Below are positions 13,125 through 22,844 of a DNA stretch of 64,000 bases, piece after piece. How positions within the stretch are numbered: position 1 is the stretch's first letter; every line of letters begins with the position of its first letter. The notes below the pieces were generated by a model. It was not told the DNA's origin. It saw only the letters and a list, made by a program, of their open reading frames with translations, and made no database searches. The position numbers were made by a program, and so were the translations under genes. Source of the DNA: Saccoglossus kowalevskii (Eukaryota > Hemichordata > Enteropneusta > Harrimaniidae); NCBI RefSeq assembly GCF_000003605.2, contig NW_003145510.1:1-64000 (forward strand), read 5' to 3'.

Positions 13125-13148
13125 AGACAGACCTGTCTAACTTAGACA
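13125..13148. other. Overlapping AGAC/GTCT inverted repeats, example copy
   Basis: AGACAG (13125-13130), a 2-bp spacer and CTGTCT (13133-13138) form one inverted repeat. TGTCTAA (13134-13140), one base and TTAGACA (13142-13148) form a second that shares TGTCT with the first. The two hairpins are therefore mutually exclusive. GTCTAAC can also pair with the GTTAGAC that precedes each core palindrome. Class C (taatttcgaca) and class E (tagcttagaca) weaken or alter the second hairpin. Confidence 0.8.
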
Positions 13149-13177
13149 TTTTTAGACTTTTTTAGACATTGTTAGAC
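13145..13177 (+). repeat. Three 10-bp subrepeats (gac + T-rich heptamer), example copy
   Basis: The units gacattttta, gactttttta and gacattgtta follow each other exactly 10 bp apart and are closed by a fourth gac. T5-T6 tracts at 10-bp spacing lie on one face of the helix, the classic arrangement for intrinsically curved DNA. Across the array this block gains or loses single T residues (9-12 bp units) and sometimes a whole unit, producing the 92-bp monomers. Confidence 0.9.
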
Positions 13178-13279
13178 GATATTATCGATAATATCGGAGA
13201 AAACCGAACTGTCCCCATAGTTGACCAGACAGACCTGTCTAACTTAGACATTTTTAGACTTTTTTCGACATTTTTAGAC

Positions 13280-13371
13280 GATATTATCGATAATATCGGA
13301 GAAAAACGAACTGTCCCAAAAGTTGTCCAGACAGACCTGTCTAACTTAGACTTTTTTAGACATCGTTAGAC
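13280..13371 (+). repeat. Representative class D monomer (92 bp)
   Basis: It is recognised by CCCAAAAG (or CCCAATAG), GTTGTCC and CTTAGACTTTTTTAGACATCG. It is exactly one 10-bp unit shorter than class A, because only two of the three T-rich units are kept. A subclass has TTACTTAGAC in place of TAACTTAGAC. D is almost always followed by class E, a strong ordered pair across the window. Confidence 0.85.
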
Positions 13372-13474
13372 GATATTATCGATAATATCGTAGAAAAACG
13401 AACTGTCTCAATAGTTACCCAGACAGACCTGTCTAGCTTAGACATTTTTTAGACTTTTTTAGACATTGTTAGAC
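13372..13474 (+). repeat. Representative class E monomer (103 bp)
   Basis: It is recognised by CGTAG after the palindrome, CTCAATAG, GTTACCC and TAGCTTAGAC. The T after CG extends the perfect palindrome from 20 to 22 bp, because it pairs with the A before CG on the left. An extra T gives 103 bp. Subclasses have TTTTTTTGACATTG or AATATTTACCC. Class E typically follows D and precedes F. Confidence 0.85.
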
Positions 13475-13678
13475 GATATTATCGATAATATCTGAGAAAA
13501 ACGAACTGTCCCCATAGTTGCCCAGACAGACCTGTCTAACTTACACATTTTTAGACTTTTTTAGACATTTTTAGACGATATTATCGATAATATCGGAGAA
13601 AAACGAACTGTCCCAATTGTTGTCCAGACAGACCTGTCTAACTTAGACATTTTTAGACTTTTTTAGACATTTTTAGAC

Positions 13679-13696
13679 GATAATATCGATAATATC
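13679..13696 (+). other. Core palindrome altered in the left arm only
   Basis: GATAATATCGATAATATC is the reciprocal single-arm change. It is also present at 35217 and 37863, always in the class G monomer with CTGTGTAAC, which shows that these three copies share descent. Confidence 0.9.
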
Positions 13697-16600
13697 GGAG
13701 AAAAACGAACTGTCGCGATAGTTGCCCAGACAAACCTGTGTAACTTAGACATTTTTAAACTTTTTTAGACATTTTTAGACGATATTATCGATAATATCTG
13801 AGAAAAACGAACTGTCCCCATAGTTGCCCAGACAGACCTGTCTAACTTAGACATTTTTAGACTTTTTTAGACATTGTTAGACGATATTATCGATAATATC
13901 GGAGAAAAACGAACTGTCCCCATAGTTGCCCAGACAAACCTGTCTAACTTAGACATTTTAGACTTTTTAGACGATATTATCGATAATATCGAAGAAAAAC
14001 GAACTGTCCCCATAGTTGCCCAGACAGACCTGTCTAACTTAGACATTTTTAGACTTTTTTAGACATTTTGAGACGATATTATCGATAATATCGGAGAAAA
14101 ACGAACTGTCCGCATAGTTGCCCAGACAGACCTGTCTAACTTAGACATTTTTAGACTTTTTTAGACATTGTTAGACGATATTATCGATAATATCGGAGAA
14201 AACCGAACTGTCCCCATAGTTGACCAGACAGACCTGTCTAACTTAGACATTTTTAGACTTTTTTAGACATTTTTAGACGATATTATCGATAATATCGGAG
14301 AAAAACGAACTGTCCCAAAAGTTGTCCAGACAGACCTGTCTAACTTAGACATTTTTTAGACTTTTTTAGACGTTGTTAGACGATATTATCGATAATATCT
14401 GAGAAAAACGAACTGTCCCCATAGTTGCCCAGACAGACCTGTCTAACTTGGACATTTTTAGACTTTTTTAAACATTTTAGACGATATTATCGATAATATC
14501 GTAGAAAAACGAACTGTCGCGATAGTTGCCCAGACAAACCTGTTTAACTTAGACATTTTTAGACTTTTTTAGACATTGTTAGACGATATTATCGATAATA
14601 TCGGAGAAAAACGAACTGTCCCCATAGTTGACCAGACAAACCTGTCTAACTTAGACATTTTTAGACTTTTTAGACATTGTTAGACGATATTATCGATAAT
14701 ATCGAAGAAAAACGAAATGTCCCAATAGTTGTCCAGACAGACCTGTCTAATTTCGACATTTTTAGACTTTTTTAGACATTGTTAGACGATATTATCGATA
14801 ATATCGGAGAAAAACGAACTGTCCTCATAGTTGCCCAGACAGACCTGTCTAACTTAGACATTTTTAGACTTTTTTAGACATTGTTAGACGATATTATCGA
14901 TAATATCGGAGAAAAACGAACTGTCCCCATAGTTGACCAGACAGACCTGTCTAACTTAGACATTTTTAGACTTTTTTAGACATTTTTAGACGATATTATC
15001 GATAATATCGGAGAAAAACGAACTGTCCCAAAAGTTGTCCAGACAGACCTGTCTAACTTAGACTTTTTTAGACATCGTTAGACGATATTATCGATAATAT
15101 CGTAGAAAAACGAACTGTCTCAATAGTTACCCAGACAGACCTGTCTAATTTCGACATTTTTAGACTTTTTTAGACATTGTTAGACGATATTATCGATAAT
15201 ATCTGAGAAAAACGAACTGTCCCCATAGTTGCCCAGACAGACCTGTCTAACTTAGACATTTTTAGACTTTTTTTAGAAATTTTTAGACGATATTATCGAT
15301 AATATCGGAGAAAAACTAACTGTCCCAATTGTTGTCCAGACAGACCTGTCTAACTTAGACATTTTTAGACTTTTTTAGACATTTTTAGACGATATTATCG
15401 ATAATATCGGAGAAAAACGAACTGTCGCGATAGTTGCCCAGACAAACTTGTCTAACTTAGACATTTTTTAGACTTTTTTAGACATTGTTAGACGATATTA
15501 TCGATAATATCGGAGAAAAACGAACTGTCCCCATAGTTGACCAGACAGACCTGTCTAACTTAGACATTTTTAGACTTTTTTAGACATTGTTAGACGATAT
15601 TATCGACAATATCGAAGAAAAACGAAATGTCCCAATAGTTGTCCAGACAGACCTGTCTAATTTCGACATTTTTAGACTTTTTTAGACATCGTTAGACGAT
15701 ATTATCGATAATATCGTAGAAAAACGAACAGCCTCAATAGTTACCCAGACAGACCTGTCTAACTTAGACATTTTGTAGACTTTTTTAGACATTGTTAGAC
15801 GATATTATCGATAATATCTGAGAAAAACGAACTGTCCCCATAGTTGCCCAGACAGACCTGTCTAACTTACACATTTTTAGACTTTTTTAGACATTTTTAG
15901 ACGATATTATCGATAATATCGGAGAAAAACGAACTGTCCCAATTGTTGTCCAGACAGACCTGTCTAACTTAGATATTTTTAGACTTTTTTAAACATTTTT
16001 AGACGATATTATCGATAATATCGGAGAAAAACGAACTGTCGCGATAGTTGCCCAGACAAACCTGTCTAACTTAGACATTTTTAGACTTTTTTAGACATTG
16101 TTAGACGATATTATCGATAATATCGAAGAAAAACGAAATGTCCCAATAGTTGTCCAGACAGACCTGTCTAATTTCGACATTTTTAGACTTTTTTAGACAT
16201 CGTTAGACGATATTATCGATAATATCGTAGAAAAACGAACAGCCTCAATAGTTACCCAGACAGACCTGTCTAACTTAGACATTTTGTAGACTTTTTTAGA
16301 CATTGTTAGACGATATTATCGATAATATCTGAGAAAAACGAACTGTCCCCATAGTTGCCCAGACAGACCTGTCTAACTTACACATTTTTAGACTTTTTTA
16401 GACATTTTTAGACGATATTATCGATAATATCGGAGAAAAACGAACTGTCCCAATTGTTGTCCAGACAGACCTGTCTAACTTAGATATTTTTAGACTTTTT
16501 TAGACATTTTTAGACGATATTATCGATAATATCGGAGAAAAACGAACTGTCGCGATAGTTGCCCAGACAAACCTGTCTAACTTAGACATTTTTAAACTTT

Positions 16601-18426
16601 TTTAGACATTTTTAGACGATATTATCGATAATATCTGAGAAAAACGAACTGTCCCCATAGTTGCCCAGACAGACCTGTCTAACTTAGACATTTTTAGACT
16701 TTTTTAGACATTGTTAGACGATATTATCGATAATATCGGAGAAAAACGAACTGTCCCAATAGTTGTCCAGACAGACCTGTCTAACTTAGACATTTTTAGA
16801 CTTTTTTTAGACATTTTTAGACGATATTATCGATAATATCGGAGAAAAACGAACTGTCCCAATAGTTGTCCAGACAGACCTGTCTAATTTCGACATTTTT
16901 AGACTTTTTTAGACATTGTTAGACGATATTATCGATAATATCGGAGGAAAAACGAACTGTCCCCATAGTTGCCCAGACAGACCTGTCTAACTTAGACATT
17001 TTTAGACTTTTTTAGACATTGTTAGACGATATTATCGATAATATCGGAGAAAAACGAACTGTCCCCATAGTTGACCAGACAGACCTGTCTAACTTAGACA
17101 TTTTTAGACTTTTTTAGACATTGTTAGACGATATTATCGATAATATCGGAGAAAAACGAACTGTCCCAAAAGTTGTCCAGACAGACCTGTCTAACTTAGA
17201 CTTTTTTAGACATCGTTAGACGATATTATCGATAATATCGTAGAAAAACGAACTGTCTCAATAGTTACCCAGACAGACCTGTCTAGCTTAGACATTTTTT
17301 AGACTTTTTTAGACATTGTTAGACGATATTATCGATAATATCTGAGAAAAACGAACTGTCCCCATAGTTGCCCAGACAGACCTGTCTAACTTGGACATTT
17401 TTAGACTTTTTTAGACATTTTAGACGATATTATCGATAATATCGTAGAAAAACGAACTGTCGCGATAGTTGCCCATACAAACCTGTCTAACTTAGACATT
17501 TTTAGACATCGTTAGACGATATTATCGATAATATCGTAGAAAAACGAACTGTCTCAATATTTACCCAGACAGACCTGTCTAGCTTAGACATTTTTTAGAC
17601 TTTTTTAGACATTGTTAGACGATATTATCGATAATATCTGAGAAAAACGAACTGTCCCCATTGTTGCCCAGACAGACCTGTCTAACTTAGACATTTTTAG
17701 ACTTTTTTAGACATTTTTAGACGATATTATCGATAATATCAGAGAAAAACGAACTGTCCCAATAGTTGTCCAGACAGACCTGTCTAACTTAGACATTTTT
17801 AGACTTTTTTAGACATTTTGAGACGATATTATCGATAATATCGGAGAAAAACGAACTGTCCCAAAAGTTGTCCAGACAGACCTGTCTTACTTAGACATTT
17901 TTAGACATCGTTAGACGATATTATCGATAATATCGTAGAAAAACGAACTGTCTCAATAGTTAACCAGACAGACCTGTCTAGCTTAGACATTTTTTAGACT
18001 TTTTTTGACATTGTTAGACGATATTATCGATAATATCTGAGAAAAACGAACTGTCCCCATAGTTGACCAGACAGACCTGTCTAACTTAGACATTTTTAGA
18101 CTTTTTTAGACATTTTTAGACGATATTATCGATAATATCGGAGAAAAACGAACTGTCCCAATAGTTGTCCAGACAGACCTGTCTAATTTCGACATTATTA
18201 GACTTTTTTAGACATTGTTAGACGATATTATCGATAATATCGGAGAAAAACGAACTGTCCCCATAGTTGCCCAGACAGACCTGTCTAACTTAGACATTTT
18301 TAGACTTTTTTAGACATTGTTAGACGATATTATCGATAATATCGGAGAAAAACGAACTGTCCCCATAGTTGACCAGACAGACCTGTCTAACTTAGACATT
18401 TTTAGACTTTTTTAGACATTTTAGAC

Positions 18427-19100
18427 GATATTATCGATAATATCGGAGAAAAACGAACTGTCCCAAAAGTTGTCCAGACAGACCTGTCTAACTTAGACTT
18501 TTTTAGACATCGTTAGACGATATTATCGATAATATCGTAGAAAAACGAACTGTCTCAATAGTTACCCAGACAGACCTGTCTAGCTTAGACATTTTTTAGA
18601 CTTTTTTAGACATTGTTAGACGATATTATCGATAATATCTGAGAAAAACGAACTGTCCCCATAGTTGCCCAGACAGACCTGTCTAACTTGGACATTTTTA
18701 GACTTTTTTAGACATTTTAGACGATATCGATAATATCGTAGAAAAACGAACTGTCGCGATAGTTGCCCATACAAACCTGTCTAACTTAGACATTTTTAGA
18801 CATCGTTAGACGATATTATCGATAATATCGTAGAAAAACGAACTGTCTCAATATTTACCCAGACAGACCTGTCTAGCTTAGACATTTTTTAGACTTTTTT
18901 AGACATTGTTAGACGATATTATCGATAATATCTGAGAAAAACGAACTGTCCCCATTGTTGCCCAGACAGACCTGTCTAACTTGGACATTTTTAGACTTTT
19001 TTAGACATTTTAGACGATATTATCGATAATATCGTAGAAAAACGAACTGTCGCGATAGTTGCCCAGACAAACCTGTCTAACTTAGACATTTTTAGACTTT
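18427..19100 (+). repeat. ~0.7-kb block duplicated 36.1 kb away
   Basis: It holds D, E, F, G with CATACAAACC, E with AATATTTACCC, F with CCCATTGTTGCCC, and G. A 3-bp deletion inside one palindrome (GATATCGATAATATC, 18723) is shared with 54809. The block at 54513-55190 matches in order and spacing at a constant 36086-bp offset. Confidence 0.8.
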
Positions 19101-19117
19101 TTTAGACATTTTGAGAC

Positions 19118-19719
19118 GATATTATCGATAATATCGGAGAAAAACGAACTGTCCCAAAAGTTGTCCAGACAGACCTGTCTTACTTAGACTTTTTTAGACA
19201 TCGTTAGACGATATTATCGATAATATCGTAGAAAAACGAACTGTCTCAATAGTTACCCAGACAGACCTGTCTAGCTTAGACATTTTTTAGACTTTTTTTG
19301 ACATTGTTAGACGATATTATCGATAATATCTGAGAAAAACGAACTGTCCCCATAGTTGACCAGACAGACCTGTCTAACTTAGACATTTTTAGACTTTTTT
19401 AGACATTTTTAGACGATATTATCGATAATATCGGAGAAAAACGAACTGTCCCAATAGTTGTCCAGACAGACCTGTCTAATTTCGACATTATTAGACTTTT
19501 TTAGACATTGTTAGACGATATTATCGATAATATCGGAGAAAAACGAACTGTCCCCATAGTTGCCCAGACAGACCTGTCTAACTTAGACATTTTTAGACTT
19601 TTTTAGACATTGTTAGACGATATTATCGATAATATCGGAGAAAAACGAACTGTCCCCATAGTTGACCAGACAGACCTGTCTAACTTAGACATTTTTAGAC
19701 TTTTTTAGACATTTTAGAC
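19118..19719 (+). repeat. 602-bp higher-order repeat D-E-F-C-A-B
   Basis: The monomer lengths are 92, 103, 102, 102, 102 and 101 bp. Diagnostic variants are D with TTACTTAGAC, E with TTTTTTTGACATTG, F with GTTGACC, C with ACATTATTAG, then A and B. The next unit begins at 19720, with D, E and F present before it switches to another order. This is the best defined higher-order repeat in the window. Confidence 0.85.
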
Positions 19720-19811
19720 GATATTATCGATAATATCGGAGAAAAACGAACTGTCCCAATAGTTGTCCAGACAGACCTGTCTTACTTAGACTTTTTTAGA
19801 CATCGTTAGAC

Positions 19812-19829
19812 GATATTATCGATATTATC
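19812..19829 (+). other. Core palindrome altered in the right arm only
   Basis: GATATTATCGATATTATC makes the two 9-bp halves direct repeats. Perfect symmetry is lost but the central TATCGATA is kept. The same form occurs at 20936, 26779, 43912, 49144 and 52802; those five share a different cassette (before TCGGAG). Confidence 0.9.
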
Positions 19830-22742
19830 GTAGAAAAACGAACTGTCTCAATAGTTACCCAGACAGACCTGTCTAGCTTAGACATTTTTTAGACTTTTTT
19901 TGACATTGTTAGACGATATTATCGATAATATCTGAGAAAAACGAACTGTCCCCATAGTTGACCAGACAGACCTGTCTAACTTAGACATTTTTAGACTTTT
20001 TAGACATTTTTAGACGATATTATCGATAATATCGGAGAAAAACGAACTGTCCCCATAGTTGACCAGACAGACCTGTCTAACTTAGACATTTTTAGACTTT
20101 TTTAGATATTTTTAGACGATATTATCGATAATATCGGAGAAAAACGAACTGTCCCAAAAGTTGTCCAGACAGACCTGTCTAATTTCGACATTTTTAGACT
20201 TTTTTAGACATTGTTAGACGATATTATCGATAATATCGGAGAAAAACGAACTGTCCTCATAGTTGCCCAGACAGACCTGTCTAACTTAGACATTTTTAGA
20301 CTTTTTAGACATTGTTAGACGATATTATCGATAATATCGGAGAAAAACGAACTGTCCCCATAGTTGACCAGACAGACCTGTCTAACTTAGACATTTTTAG
20401 ACTTTTTTAGATATTTTTAGACGATATTATCGATAATATCGGAGAAAAACGAACTGTCCCAAAAGTTGTCCAGACAGACCTGTCTAACTTAGACTTTTTT
20501 AGACATCGTTAGACGATATTATCGATAATATCGTAGAAAAACGAACTGTCTCAATAGTTACCCAGACAGACCTGTCTAATTTCGACATTTTTAGACTTTT
20601 TTAGACTTTGTTAGACGATATTATCGATAATATCTGAGAAAAACGAACTGTCCCCATAGTTGCCCAGACAGACCTGTCTAGCTCAGACATTTTTTAGACT
20701 TTTTTACACATTGTTAGACGATATTATCGATAATATCTGAGAAAAACGAACTGCCCCCATAGTTGCCCAGACAGACCTGTCTAACTTAGACATTTTTAGA
20801 CTTTTTTTTAGAAATTTTTAGACGATATTATCGATAATATCGGAGAAAAACGAACTGTCCCAATTGTTGTCCAGACAGACCTGTCTAACTTAGACATTTT
20901 TAGACTTTTTTAGACATTTTTAGACGATATTATCGATATTATCGGAGAAAAACGAACTGTCGCGATAGTTGCCCAGACAAACCTGTCGAACTTAGACATT
21001 TTTTAGACTTTTTTAGACATTGTTAGACGATATTATCGATAATATCGGAGAAAAACGAACTGTCCCCATAGTTGACCAGACAGACCTGTCTAACTTAGAC
21101 ATTTTTAGACTTTTTTAGACATTTTTAGACGATATTATCGATAATATCGGAGAAAAACGAACTGTCCCAATAGTTGTCCAGACAGACCTGTCTAATTTCG
21201 ACATTATTAGACTTTTTTAGACATTTTTAGACGATATTATCGATAATATCGGAGAAAAACGAACTGTCCCAATAGTTGTCCAGACAGACCTGTCTAATTT
21301 CGACATTATTAGACTTTTTTAGACATTGTTAGACGATATTATCGATAATATCGGAGAAAAACGAACTGTCCCCATAGTTGCCCAGACAGACCTGTCTAAC
21401 TTAGACATTTTTAGACTTTTTTAGACATTGTTAGACGATATTATCGATAATATCGGAGAAAAACGAACTGTCCCCATAGTTGACCAGACAGACCTGTCTA
21501 ACTTAGACATTTTTAGACTTTTTTAGACATTTTAGACGATATTATCGATAATATCGGAGAAAAACGAACTGTCCCAATAGTTGTCCAGACAGACCTGTCT
21601 TACTTAGACTTTTTTAGACATCGTTAGACGATATTATCGATAATATCGTAGAAAAACGAACTGTCTCAATAGTTACCCAGACAGACCTGTCTAGCTTAGA
21701 CATTTTTTAGACTTTTTTTGACATTGTTAGACGATATTATCGATAATATCTGAGAAAAACGAACTGTCCCCATAGTTGACCAGACAGACCTGTCTAACTT
21801 AGACATTTTTAGACTTTTTAGACATTTTTAGACGATATTATCGATAATATCGGAGAAAAACGAACTGTCCCCATAGTTGACCAGACAGACCTGTCTAACT
21901 TAGACATTTTTAGACTTTTTTAGACATTTTAGACGATATTATCGATAATATCGGAGAAAAACGAACTGTCCCAATAGTTGTCCAGACAGACCTGTCTAAT
22001 TTCGACATTTTTAGACTTTTTTAGACATTGTTAGACGATATTATCGATAATATCGGAGAAAAACGAACTGTCCCCATAGTTGTCCAGACAGACCTGTCTA
22101 ACTTATACTTTTTTAGACATCGTTAGACAATATTATCGATAATATCGTAGAAAAACGAACTGTCGCAATAGTTACCCAGACAGACCTGTCTAGCTTAGAC
22201 ATTTTTTAGACTTTTTTAGACATTGTTAGACGATATTATCGATAATATCGGAGAAAAACGAACTGTCCCCATAGTTGACCAGACAGACCTGTCTAACTTA
22301 GACATTTTTAGACTTTTTTAGACATATTTAGACGATATTATCGATAATATCGGAGAAAAACGAACTGTCCCAATAGTTGTCCAGACAGACCTGTCTAATT
22401 TCGACATTTTTAGAATTTTTTTTTAGACATTGTTAGACGATATTATAGATAATATCGGAGAAAAACGAACTGTCCCCATAGTTGCCCAGACAGACCTGTC
22501 TAACTTAGACATTTTTAGACTTTTTTAGACATTTTAGACGATATTATCGATAATATCGGAGAAAAACGAACTGTCCCAATAGTTGTCCAGACAGACCTGT
22601 CTAATTTCGACATTTTTAGACTTTTTCAGACATTGTTAGACGATATTATCGATAATATCTGAGAAAAACGAACTGTCCCCATAGTTGCACAGACAGACCT
22701 GTCTAACTTGGACATTTTTAGACTTTTTTAGACATTTTAGAC

Positions 22743-22844
22743 GATATTATCGATAATATCGTAGAAAAACGAACTGTCGCGATAGTTGCCCAGACAAACC
22801 TGTCTAACTTAGACATTTTTAGACTTTTTTAGACATTGTTTGAC
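22743..22844 (+). repeat. Representative class G monomer (102 bp)
   Basis: It is recognised by CGTAG, TCGCGATAG and CAGACAAACC (instead of CAGACAGACC), here with attgtttgac at the end. TCGCGA adds two CpGs and a further 6-bp palindrome, while AAACC weakens the AGACAG hairpin. Variants: CATACAAACC (six places), GTAGCGATAG with TGTTTAAC (38903 and six places after 56 kb), and CTGTGTAAC (three places). Confidence 0.8.

Larger units (their letters stand above)
13076..13177 (+). repeat. Representative class A monomer (102 bp)
   Basis: This serves as the reference unit. The 18-bp palindrome (1-18) is followed by GGAG and an A5 run (19-27), then cgaactgtc, the class A diagnostic segment cccatagttgccc, the AGACAG-ac-CTGTCT inverted repeat, taacttagac, and three 10-bp T-rich units ending in GAC. 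Class A is recognised by the combination GGAG, CCCCATAG, GTTGCCC and AACTTAGAC. It is one of the commonest classes and often sits directly before a class B monomer. Confidence 0.9.
12156..13882 (+). repeat. ~1.7-kb block, partner of 36341-38066
   Basis: Markers are AAACCAGTCTAACATAG at about 12821, TTTTTTCGAC at about 13262, the left-arm-altered palindrome at 13679, and CTGTGTAAC at about 13731. All recur in the same order near 37 kb. This copy has GAACTGTCC where the 34.7 and 37.4 kb copies share GAACTATCC, so those two are closer relatives. Confidence 0.85.

Noticed and set aside
13145-13177. Telomere-like TTAGAC hexamers
   Set aside because: TTAGAC occurs at 10-bp spacing rather than as a tandem hexamer, and it is not a telomeric repeat known to me. 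The unit is part of the 102-bp monomer.
13169-13369. Open frames of about 60-66 codons on both strands, also at 23947, 34707, 37355 and 47327
   Set aside because: They are read through two satellite monomers. 102 is divisible by 3, so one frame stays open until the TAG inside TTTTTTAGAC, about once per monomer. The starts are non-ATG, there is no ribosome-binding or promoter context, and the peptides are just the repeat translated.
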